Below are positions 1-7,363 of a stretch of 64,000 bases of DNA, piece after piece. Origin of the DNA: Chromatiales bacterium (ex Bugula neritina AB1) (GTDB lineage: Bacteria; Pseudomonadota; Gammaproteobacteria; Granulosicoccales; Granulosicoccaceae); contig MDLA01000109.1 of NCBI GenBank assembly GCA_001730015.1, forward strand, positions 1 through 64,000, read 5' to 3'. Numbering within the stretch: the stretch's first letter is position 1; the number at the start of each line of letters is the position of its first letter. The notes beneath the pieces were generated by a model. It did no database searches. It saw nothing but the letters and a program-made list of their open reading frames with translations, and was not told the DNA's origin. The position numbers were made by a program, and so were the translations under genes.

Positions 1-101
1 ATCCTATCCCAGCGAAATTTGAGAAACCGTTGCAGAATAGCGTTGGATACAACAGGGGATCTTGTCTGTACGACTACCTGTCTGCGCGCCAGTCGTCGAC
101 T

Positions 102-255
102 CTACCGGTACTCACGGGATCACACTCGATCTCTGATTCCACAGAGAATGTTTCCTCTTGCAAGTATCAGTACGTACTCGACGCCAGAAGAAAATCCACT
201 GTGAAAGCAAACCTCTGTGCGATTTTTCCGCCACTCCATGAATAATGCGGTTTAG
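102..255 (+). repeat. Dispersed ~182-bp inverted-end repeat, copy 1 (decayed)
   Basis: This is a diverged, shortened copy of the element that is intact at 29176-29357. Shared blocks in the same order are CTCACGGGAT, GATTCCACAGAGAAT, TCTCTTGCAA (here CCTCTTGCAA), AGAAGAAAATCCACTGTGAAA and the right end CCATGAATAATGCGG. About 27 bp present in the intact copy between the last two blocks are missing, and the left inverted end is eroded. It lies downstream of the last gene of the amino acid ABC operon (stop at 262). The first ~100 bases of the window hold no gene or structure that I can recognise. Confidence 0.75.
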
Positions 256-261
256 GCCGTA

Positions 262-1101
262 CTATCGAATCAGTCTGGGGCGATATGAGATTTTTGAGCG
301 GGCTGATGGAGCGACGTGCTGATTGAGGCGTTTATTTATCCACCCGAACAATAGAATGATCAGCAAGGTAAAGCTAATAAAATATCCAGCTGCGATCGGA
401 TACGGGATAAACGGGTTGAACGTTTTTTCGGCAAAATAGCTGGCGTAATACAGCGAATCCCCTTGTTGACGCCAGGCGGGGAATCCTGAAAAAAATACCA
501 GTGCTGTGGAGTGAAACAGAAATATTGCTTCGTTGGTATAGGAAGGCCAGGCGAGTCGCAGTAAAGTGGGCCATGTTACTTTGCGAAATTTCTGGTAAGC
601 GCTAAAACCGAATGCATCTGCTGCTTCAAGGTCTCCCTTCGGTACGGCGCGCAAGGCTCCATAGAAAATTTCAGCACTGTAGGCTGATGTATTTAAGAAC
701 AGAACTATCAGTGCCCCTAACCAGGCTTTTGTGAACCAACTGGTTTCGAGCGACAGGGTGGTGAAACCCAGTGAAAACTCAAGACCTGTTCTGGGCAGGA
801 TAGAAAATAGCTCATAGGCAAAAAAGAACTGAATAAAAAGTGGCGATCCCCGGAACAAAAACACGAACCAGTCGGCTGGCTTTCGCACCAGCAGGCTATC
901 GCTGGCTCGTGCTACAGCAAGTGCTGTGGCAAAGAAAAACCCGAACAGTACCGCAAGAGTGGCGAAGTAGATATTCCAGATGAGTCCGCTGCCAATCAGA
1001 ACAATCTGCTCACATAATGTGATATCTGACTTCGGAAGCAAGCGCTGACCTAGCCCGAGGGAGCGGAGCGCATAGTTCGTGAACGTTTCGGCGCAACTCA
1101 T
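262..1101 (-). CDS. Polar amino acid ABC transporter permease (HisM/GlnP type)
   Basis: Inner-membrane subunit of a polar amino acid importer of the HisMQ/GlnP family, 279 aa with several hydrophobic segments. The family-typical cytoplasmic loop that docks on the ATPase is visible as AEIFYGALRAVPKGDLEAA around residues 143-161, followed by a Gly in AFGF. Its ATG overlaps the stop of the upstream permease gene by 4 bp (ATGA), so the two are translationally coupled and form a heterodimer. It is the last gene of a four-gene minus-strand operon (ATPase, binding protein, permease, permease). The exact substrate cannot be read from the permease; the binding protein suggests a basic or polar amino acid. 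Confidence 0.9.
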   Translation of the reverse strand: MSCAETFTNYALRSLGLGQRLLPKSDITLCEQIVLIGSGLIWNIYFATLAVLFGFFFATALAVARASDSLLVRKPADWFVFLFRGSPLFIQFFFAYELFSILPRTGLEFSLGFTTLSLETSWFTKAWLGALIVLFLNTSAYSAEIFYGALRAVPKGDLEAADAFGFSAYQKFRKVTWPTLLRLAWPSYTNEAIFLFHSTALVFFSGFPAWRQQGDSLYYASYFAEKTFNPFIPYPIAAGYFISFTLLIILLFGWINKRLNQHVAPSARSKISYRPRLIR

Positions 1102-1985
1102 CGACCTGCCTCTATCGGCTTGATCAGCGGGGTTTTTGAGTGTGCATCGTGATCATGGCGATAGCGTGCTGTTAATCGCTCGAAGACTAAGCCACTGAGC
1201 CAGGTCAATGTCAGATAAAACACCAGCAAGCCCAGGAAATACCATAATCGCCAGTCGGGGTGAGGGTATTCAAAATAGCTGGTTTTGGAGCCGCCGAGCT
1301 CGCGGGCCCAGTAAACTATATCTTCTATGCCCAGTAGAAATAGCAGCGGTGTGGCCTTGATCAGGATCATCCACAGGTTCGACAAACCGGGCAGTGCATA
1401 GACCCACATTTGCGGTACATGAATGCGCTTGAAGATCTGCCGCTCAGTGAGGCCGAAAGCGCGTGCGGTTTCTAGTTGAGCATGAGGTACGGCGTTGAGT
1501 GCGCCATAAATAGTATTCGCTGCAAACGCACCGAAGACCAGTGCAAATGCGATCACCGCCAGTGTAAAACTCCAGGTATTGTGCACCCATGCAGCGGCGT
1601 CCTTTAATGGCATTTTGGCCGCTTCGCATACAACGAATTCAGTACCACGATAGACTGGCTCGATGATTTCCGGGCATTTTATTTTATGGCGTGTGTATTC
1701 GACCAGTTGATCGAGCGCAATCGGAACAAACAGAAAAAAGATTATGTCAGGCACTCCCCGTACCATACTGGTGTAGGTAGTTCCAAACCATCTGAGCGGG
1801 GCAAAACGGGATTTGCGGGCGAGCGCACCACCGAAACCCAACAACAGAACCACAGGGGCGGTGATGGCGAGCAGTGCAAATACAATCAGGAAGCTTTTAT
1901 AGAATAACTGGTGCTTGGGTGTAGTGAGGTAACACGATATCCAGCGCAATCCTTCAAGCTGTGATGGATCGGCGCAATAGTCCAT
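1098..1985 (-). CDS. Polar amino acid ABC transporter permease (HisQ type)
   Basis: Second inner-membrane permease of the amino acid importer, 295 aa. It shows a long N-terminal hydrophobic region (about residues 28-60), then the conserved loop TIYGALNAVPHAQLETARAF, the EAA-type motif that contacts the ABC ATPase. Compared with short HisQ proteins it carries extra residues between the first and second membrane blocks (KIKCPEIIEPVYRGTE region), which may form a periplasmic loop. It starts at an ATG 104 bp downstream of the binding-protein stop; a strong hairpin lies in that gap. It overlaps the next permease gene by 4 bp. Confidence 0.9.
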   Translation of the reverse strand: MDYCADPSQLEGLRWISCYLTTPKHQLFYKSFLIVFALLAITAPVVLLLGFGGALARKSRFAPLRWFGTTYTSMVRGVPDIIFFLFVPIALDQLVEYTRHKIKCPEIIEPVYRGTEFVVCEAAKMPLKDAAAWVHNTWSFTLAVIAFALVFGAFAANTIYGALNAVPHAQLETARAFGLTERQIFKRIHVPQMWVYALPGLSNLWMILIKATPLLFLLGIEDIVYWARELGGSKTSYFEYPHPDWRLWYFLGLLVFYLTLTWLSGLVFERLTARYRHDHDAHSKTPLIKPIEAGR

Positions 1986-2020
1986 GAAAGTGTTCCGGCG
2001 GGTTGGAAACTGAATCTGGA

Positions 2021-2044
2021 ACAGGGCTTCTTGCGAAGCCCTGT
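2021..2044 (-). terminator. Intercistronic hairpin after the binding-protein gene
   Basis: ACAGGGCTTC and GAAGCCCTGT form a perfect 10-bp stem with a 4-base loop. It sits between the solute-binding-protein stop (2089) and the first permease start (1985). No U-tract follows on the minus strand, so it is more likely a partial terminator or 3'-end mRNA stabiliser. Such a structure typically lets the binding protein be made in excess over the membrane subunits. Confidence 0.6.
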
Positions 2045-2088
2045 GGATTTAACTAAGAGAATTACCTTATATAGAGGCGTAGGAGCTC

Positions 2089-2832
2089 CTAGTATACGTC
2101 TTTGCGACCGTCAAACCATTTCGCGATCAGCGCATTCAGAGAGCCGTCTTTTTTCATGGTGTCGATCGCTGCATTGAACTTGGCTGTTAGTTCAGTATCG
2201 CTTTCGCGAATGCCCATGCCGACACCACCGCCGAGACTTACTGTGGGAGTCAGGAAAACCAGATCTCCTCCACTTTCATCAACGTATTTCTGAAGAAAAG
2301 CCGCATCGGCAAAAACTGCGTCGGCCTCACCTGATTTTACCGCTGCTATAGTTTCGTCAGGCGTAGCAAATTCAACCAGAGTTGCATCTGAGCCTGCAAT
2401 GTAGCTGGCTTGAATGGTAGAGGTCTGCGCTGCCACAACTCCGTTGATTGCGTCATCACCGGCACCTTTGAGTGCCATATAGAAACTGGGGTCCGGTGGG
2501 TAGTAGTCCTGGGTGAAATCGATGACCTCTTCACGTTCGTCAGTGATGCTCATACCGGCGATGATTGCATCATAGTTGCCGGAAACCAGGTTCGGTATGA
2601 TTGAATCCCAGTCGTTCTTAACCCAGGTGCAGTCGAGTTCTGCCAGCTTGCAAAGTGTATCGCCAACTTCGCGCTCGAATCCGTCGATCTCGCCGCTGTC
2701 ATTGACAAAGTTAAATGGAGGATAGGCGCCTTCGGTACCGAGGCGGACCGATTCAGCGAACGCGTTGCCGCCCAGTAGCCCGATTGATACTGCAAGCGTC
2801 GCAGCTCGCGCTGCGGTGTTAAATAGTTTCAT
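2089..2832 (-). CDS. Periplasmic amino acid-binding protein (family 3)
   Basis: Solute-binding protein of the amino acid ABC importer, 247 aa, a usual length for the HisJ/ArgT family. Residues 1-26 form a Sec signal peptide ending in NAFA-E. The mature start VRLGTEGAYPPFNFVN is the classic family signature, with GEIDGFEREVGDTLC following. The segment DAIIAGMSITDEREEVIDF is the ligand-contact region of lysine/arginine/ornithine- and histidine-type binding proteins. A good ribosome site (AGAGGAC) precedes the ATG. It is the second gene of the operon, 35 bp after the ATPase gene. A basic amino acid or opine-like ligand is the likeliest substrate, by family resemblance only. Confidence 0.9.
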   Translation of the reverse strand: MKLFNTAARAATLAVSIGLLGGNAFAESVRLGTEGAYPPFNFVNDSGEIDGFEREVGDTLCKLAELDCTWVKNDWDSIIPNLVSGNYDAIIAGMSITDEREEVIDFTQDYYPPDPSFYMALKGAGDDAINGVVAAQTSTIQASYIAGSDATLVEFATPDETIAAVKSGEADAVFADAAFLQKYVDESGGDLVFLTPTVSLGGGVGMGIRESDTELTAKFNAAIDTMKKDGSLNALIAKWFDGRKDVY

Positions 2833-2867
2833 GGTTGTCCTCTGTTATATATTTACTGAGCTGCACG

Positions 2868-3677
2868 TTAGCCGAGAGTACCGGCACCCTGCAGGAATTG
2901 TCTGAGTCTGGCAGAGCGGGTATTGTTAAAAACCTCGTCTGGCGAGCCTTGCTCAACGATAACACCCTCGTGTAGAAAAATGACATGATTAGCGACGTCG
3001 TAGGCCATTTTCATGTCGTGGGTGACAATCAACATGGTGCGGCCCTCTTCGGCGAGACCCTTGATCACCCGTACAACTTCCGCTTCGAGTTCGGGATCGA
3101 GGGCACTGGTCGGTTCATCGAACAGCATGGCATCAGGCTGCATAGCCAGTGCTCGCGCAATCGCGGCCCGCTGTTGCTGGCCCCCTGACAACTGTGAGGG
3201 GTATTGATCGCATTTGTCACCTATCCCGACTTTCTCCAGCAGCTGGCGTCCCATCAAACGGGCCTCGTGCGGATCTTTTTTCAATACAGTAACAGGTGCC
3301 TCGATAACGTTTTGCAGTACTGTCAAGTGAGCCCACAGGTTGAATTGCTGGAACACCATTGACAGGTTTGTTCGCATGCGGCGCACCTGATTTTTATCTG
3401 ATGGTTGCCGTTGCCCGCGGCCCGAGCGCCATTTGACCTGTTCACCGTGGAAGTAGATATCGCCGTGCTGAGGGACTTCCAGCAGATTGACGCACCGCAG
3501 CAGAGTACTTTTGCCTGATCCGGACGACCCGATCAAGGCAGTGACGTCGCCACTCTTTGCGGTGAGATCAATGCCCTTCAGCACCTCCAGACTGCCGTAG
3601 TTTTTATGGATGCCGCGCAGCGCGATGACCGTATCGCTGCCAATCTCCGGTTGGTTACCCTGATCTGATTGTGGCAA
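2868..3677 (-). CDS. Amino acid ABC transporter ATP-binding protein (HisP/GlnQ type)
   Basis: Cytoplasmic ATPase of the importer, 269 aa. Walker A is GSSGSGKST at residues 50-58, the Q-loop is in MVFQQFNLW, the signature is LSGGQQQR at 163-170 and Walker B is MLFDEPT at 184-190; the H-loop is in LIVTHD. It is the first gene of the operon. The reading frame begins at a TTG (3677) with no better ATG nearby, so the first ~15 residues are uncertain. The whole four-gene operon reads leftwards and is divergent from the SDR gene at 3893. The 215-bp divergent gap must carry both promoters, but I could not assign boxes. Confidence 0.93.
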   Translation of the reverse strand: MPQSDQGNQPEIGSDTVIALRGIHKNYGSLEVLKGIDLTAKSGDVTALIGSSGSGKSTLLRCVNLLEVPQHGDIYFHGEQVKWRSGRGQRQPSDKNQVRRMRTNLSMVFQQFNLWAHLTVLQNVIEAPVTVLKKDPHEARLMGRQLLEKVGIGDKCDQYPSQLSGGQQQRAAIARALAMQPDAMLFDEPTSALDPELEAEVVRVIKGLAEEGRTMLIVTHDMKMAYDVANHVIFLHEGVIVEQGSPDEVFNNTRSARLRQFLQGAGTLG

Positions 3678-3892
3678 GCTCGTACTCGCTGGTGCGTGAA
3701 TGGTCAGCTGACCGTGGCTGGTCGTTTACGGTGCAATTTGCCCGAAGGTCGCGCAACTGACCGCAGTTAACGACGCGGGCGAAAAATGCACTGCAAGGAT
3801 TAAGTTTACCAAATTACAGTGAATTGATGATGGCTGGAAGTGACGGTTGTATGCGTCTGTAGCGTGCAAAGTGATCACTGTGGAGAAGAATA

Positions 3893-4705
3893 ATGAATGT
3901 ATCTGGAAAGACGGTCGTAGTAACGGGCGGGGCACGAGGAATCGGTAAAGCACTGGCAGAACGCTTCGCGGCAGAGGGCGCACGTGTGTTGGTGGCGGAT
4001 ATTCTGCTCGCTGAGGCGGAGCAGGTGGCGCTTGATATCGGCGGTCGCGCCATGCGCTGCGACGTCACCCGTGAAGCGGATATTGTCGCATTGGTCGAGT
4101 TTGCCGAGCAGCGCTTCGGGCCGATTGATCTGTTCTGCTCCAATGCCGGATTATTTCGAGGTGAGCCCACACATTCAGCGTCCGCCAGCAATGAAGACTG
4201 GCAGTTGTGCTGGGACGTTCACGTGATGTCTCATGTCTATGCAGCGCGAGCGGTGCTGCCTGGCATGAATGAACGCGGTGAGGGCTACTTACTCAATATG
4301 GCATCTGCAGCAGGCCTGCTGAGTCAAATTGGCGATGCAGCCTACTCGACCACCAAGCATGCGGCCGTTGGGTTTGCCGAGGCATTGAATATTAATCATC
4401 GGGACGATGGCATTCGTGTGTCTGTTATATGTCCACAGTTTGTTGCGACGCCGATGCTCGGCTATGACGGCCAGGAAACCGAACAGGTGCCGGGCGTGAT
4501 CAGTAGCGCGCAACTGGCGGAAGCCGTAATGCAGGGGGTGAAATCGGAGATTTTTCTGATACTTCCTCATCAGGAAGTTGCCGGCTACCTGCAGTTCAAA
4601 GCAGGAGACTACGATCGATGGCTGGGTGGTATGCGAAAATTACGTCGCCGGATTATAGACAAGCTGGGTAGTGTTAAACTGCTGGAAATGCACAAGCATA
4701 TTTAA
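3893..4705 (+). CDS. SDR-family NAD(P)-dependent oxidoreductase
   Basis: Classical short-chain dehydrogenase/reductase, 270 aa. The cofactor motif is TGGARGIG (TGxxxGxG) near residues 11-18, NAG lies in CSNAGLFRG, and the active site is Ser in NMASAAG with YSTTK as the YxxxK pair. The preceding GGAGAAGAAT is a good ribosome site for this ATG. A basic acceptor-type Asp in VADI after beta-2 is more typical of NAD than NADP users, an inference only. It stands alone between two minus-strand operons, converging with the VWA-protein gene 23 bp downstream. Substrate not predictable. Confidence 0.88.
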   Translation: MNVSGKTVVVTGGARGIGKALAERFAAEGARVLVADILLAEAEQVALDIGGRAMRCDVTREADIVALVEFAEQRFGPIDLFCSNAGLFRGEPTHSASASNEDWQLCWDVHVMSHVYAARAVLPGMNERGEGYLLNMASAAGLLSQIGDAAYSTTKHAAVGFAEALNINHRDDGIRVSVICPQFVATPMLGYDGQETEQVPGVISSAQLAEAVMQGVKSEIFLILPHQEVAGYLQFKAGDYDRWLGGMRKLRRRIIDKLGSVKLLEMHKHI

Positions 4706-4728
4706 CACAAGCATATTTAAATTGTGTT

Positions 4729-5913
4729 TTAGTGCTTTTTCTGTAACTGCTTTATCGCTTTGCCTATGCCTTCCACCGTCAGCGCGAACATGCGCTCGTT
4801 CATTAACTGATGTGTTATTTTTATCGAAGGAACCCGCTGCCAGTGGGATTCCGGTTCCGGGTTCAACCACACCGCATGGGGGAATTTTTCCAGCACACGC
4901 TCTATCCACACTGAGCCTGCTTCTTCGTTCCAGTGTTCAACGCTGCCGCCGGGGGTGATAATTTCATACGGGCTCATGGTGGCGTCGCCCACTATAATCA
5001 CGCGATAGTCAGAGGGGTATGTTCGCATAAACTCCACGGTTGGCAGCACTTCATTGTGGCGTCTGCGATTGTCCTTCCAGAGCCTTTCATAGAGGAAATT
5101 GTGAAAGTAATAGTATTCCAGATGTTTGAACTCTCCGCGGGCGGCAGTGAACAATGCCTCACTCACCTGAACGTGGTAATCCATTGAACCACCAACATCA
5201 AATAGAAGAAGCACTTTAATAGCGTTGCGGCGCTCGGGCACCATTTTAATATCGAGCAAACCGGCATTGCGCGCAGTTGCACTAATGGTGTTGTTAAGGT
5301 CGAGTTCGTCCTGGGCGCCTTCTCTGGCAAAGCGGCGTAATTTTCGCAGTGCCATTTTAAAGTTGCGACTGCCGAGTTCCTGCTTGTCGTCCAGGTTTCT
5401 ATATTCGCGTTTGTCCCAGACCTTCAGTGCGCGACCATGTCTGCCGGTTTTCTGGCCGATACGTACGCCGGCCGGATTGTACCCGTAAGCCCCGAAGGGT
5501 GATTTTCCGCCGGTGCCAATCCACTTATTGCCTCCCTGATGGCGTTTTTGTTGTTCTTCAAGGCGTTTTTTCAGGGTTTCCATTATCTGATCCCAACCGC
5601 CTAGTGCTTCGATCTCTTTCTTTTCCTCCTCACTGAACAATCGCTCCGCTTCAAGGCGCAGCCATTCATCCGGGATTTCCCCGATTACACTGTCAAACAG
5701 GTTTTGCAAACCATTGATATAGTCACCGAACACCTGATCAAACCGGTCAAAGTGTCGCTCGTCCTTAACCAGTGTAAGTCGGGCGAAATGATAAAATTCG
5801 TCGATTTCGTAATTGGCAATACCGGTTTGAAGTCCATCGAGCATGGCCAGGTACTCGGTTATAGAAACCGGAACCTGTGCCTTGCGCAGGCGGAAAAGCA
5901 GATCAATCATCAT
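4729..5913 (-). CDS. VWA domain protein, CoxE-like (partner of MoxR ATPase)
   Basis: A 394-aa protein of the VWA/CoxE-like group (COG3552/COG3825 type). The N-terminal half is helical and charged. The C-terminal half carries a von Willebrand A fold: KVLLLFDVGGSMD holds the metal-site Asp, though the DxSxS motif reads DVGGS, so the first Ser is Gly; VIIVGDATMSPYEI is the later Asp-containing strand. The gene follows a MoxR AAA+ gene by 18 bp. In known cases such pairs act as chaperones that insert metals or activate enzyme complexes. No client enzyme is adjacent here, so the function is general inference. Confidence 0.8.
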   Translation of the reverse strand: MMIDLLFRLRKAQVPVSITEYLAMLDGLQTGIANYEIDEFYHFARLTLVKDERHFDRFDQVFGDYINGLQNLFDSVIGEIPDEWLRLEAERLFSEEEKKEIEALGGWDQIMETLKKRLEEQQKRHQGGNKWIGTGGKSPFGAYGYNPAGVRIGQKTGRHGRALKVWDKREYRNLDDKQELGSRNFKMALRKLRRFAREGAQDELDLNNTISATARNAGLLDIKMVPERRNAIKVLLLFDVGGSMDYHVQVSEALFTAARGEFKHLEYYYFHNFLYERLWKDNRRRHNEVLPTVEFMRTYPSDYRVIIVGDATMSPYEIITPGGSVEHWNEEAGSVWIERVLEKFPHAVWLNPEPESHWQRVPSIKITHQLMNERMFALTVEGIGKAIKQLQKKH

Positions 5914-5931
5914 AAGATGGGTATCGGCTGG

Positions 5932-6783
5932 TTACTTGGCATTGCGCCGGTTCAAAAAAACCAGACGCTCAAAAAGATGAACATCCTGCTCGTTCTTCAG
6001 CAGGGCGCCATGTAATTTGGGGATAATAGAGTTTTTATCTTCCGATTGAAGTGCGTCGGCGGGAATATCCTCTGCCAGCAGTAATTTGATCCAGTCGAGT
6101 AATTCAGATGTTGACGGTTTTTTCTTCAGGCCCGGGACTTCCCGTAGTTCAAAAAATACCTTGAGTGCGGCATCCAGTAGTTCCTTTTTCAGCTTAGGGA
6201 AATGTACGTCCACTATTTGCGTCATCGTATCTGTATCGGGAAAGCGGATGTAATGGAAGAAGCAGCGGCGCAGAAAAGCATCGGGTAGTTCTTTTTCGTT
6301 GTTGCTGGTAATGATAACCAGCGGTCTATGCTTCGCGGTAATTGTTTCACGGGTTTCATAGACATGAAATTCCATTTTATCTATTTCGAGTAATAGATCA
6401 TTCGGAAATTCTATATCGGCTTTGTCTATTTCGTCGATTAAAATTACCGACATTTCGTTGGTGTCAAATGCCTCCCACAACTTACCCTTTATAATGTAGT
6501 TACCTATGTCGTGTACACCGTCTTCACCCAACTGCGAATCGCGCAGTCTGGATACCGCGTCATACTCATATAGGCCTTGCTGTGCTTTGGTTGTTGATTT
6601 AACGTGCCATCGAAATAGCGGCGCATTTATAGATCGGGCAACTTCTTCAGCAAGCTGGGTTTTTCCGGTTCCGGGTTCCCCTTTGATTAGCAACGGCCGG
6701 CCGAGAGTGATCGCCGCGTTGACCGCGAGCGTTAGGTCGTCTGTTGAAATATAGGTATCCGTACCGTTAAATCGCTGGGTCAT
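5932..6783 (-). CDS. MoxR-family AAA+ ATPase
   Basis: AAA+ ATPase of the MoxR family, 283 aa from the ATG at 6783 (an in-frame TTG 18 bp upstream is a weaker start). Walker A is GEPGTGKTQ, Walker B is VILIDEIDKAD, and sensor-1 is IITSNNEKELPDAF, followed by the arginine-containing LRRCFFHYIRFPD typical of the family. It is upstream of and likely co-transcribed with the VWA gene. Together they would remodel or metallate a partner complex in the cytoplasm; the partner is not identifiable. Confidence 0.88.
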   Translation of the reverse strand: MTQRFNGTDTYISTDDLTLAVNAAITLGRPLLIKGEPGTGKTQLAEEVARSINAPLFRWHVKSTTKAQQGLYEYDAVSRLRDSQLGEDGVHDIGNYIIKGKLWEAFDTNEMSVILIDEIDKADIEFPNDLLLEIDKMEFHVYETRETITAKHRPLVIITSNNEKELPDAFLRRCFFHYIRFPDTDTMTQIVDVHFPKLKKELLDAALKVFFELREVPGLKKKPSTSELLDWIKLLLAEDIPADALQSEDKNSIIPKLHGALLKNEQDVHLFERLVFLNRRNAK

Positions 6784-6889
6784 AGAGTTTTCTCTGTGCA
6801 ATGGACAGCAAGGTGAAATTGCATTAATCGGTGTGTCTGTAGAAGTACGTGCTAAAGTGAAAGCATCAGTGCTGTTTGCAGCAATCCTG

Positions 6890-7246
6890 TCATGCGGGAC
6901 GCTTGATCATGCCGCCGAGGGCACGTCCTCCAATCAAGTGCATATGAATATGCATGACCTCCTGATTACCGTGTTCCCTGCAGTTTATGATTAGACGATA
7001 GCCGTCCTCGGCTATGCCTTCTTCGCGCGCAATCTTTTTTGCGACGGTTATCATTCTACCGAGTGCGGGTTCGTCTTCGGGCTCGACATCATCGATGGTC
7101 GGGATCAGTTTGTTAGGTACAATGAGCACGTGGGTTGGCGCAACCGGATTTATATCCCGGAAGACGGTTACGAGATCATCCTGATAAAGCAGTTCAGACG
7201 GGATCTCGCGTGAAATAATTTTGCTGAATATGGTTTCTTCAGGCAT
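6890..7246 (-). CDS. hinT: Histidine-triad (HIT) nucleotide-binding protein
   Basis: A 118-aa HIT-family purine nucleoside phosphoramidase. The N-terminus [19 protein letters not shown] and the catalytic triad HIHMH near the C-terminus ([15 protein letters not shown]) are diagnostic. The length matches HinT only when the ATG at 7246 is used; the frame stays open a further 33 bp upstream, but that stretch is unlike the family. HinT hydrolyses aminoacyl-adenylates and AMP-lysine-type phosphoramidates in the cytosol. It is flanked by the MoxR operon and a protease gene on the same strand, without apparent functional link. Confidence 0.93.
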   Translation of the reverse strand: MPEETIFSKIISREIPSELLYQDDLVTVFRDINPVAPTHVLIVPNKLIPTIDDVEPEDEPALGRMITVAKKIAREEGIAEDGYRLIINCREHGNQEVMHIHMHLIGGRALGGMIKRPA

Positions 7247-7363
7247 TGGGCAGCATCCTTTTTTCCTGCATTGTAGCAAGGGCTGAGGAAACTTTTATCC
7301 CGTTTTATTCGATGACTGCAGCCGCACTGGTATTGGTGGTGGATCCGGTTTCGCAGGAACTTC

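Noticed and set aside
19-245. Short plus-strand frames at the left edge
   Set aside because: They fall in the decayed dispersed repeat and show no coding character.
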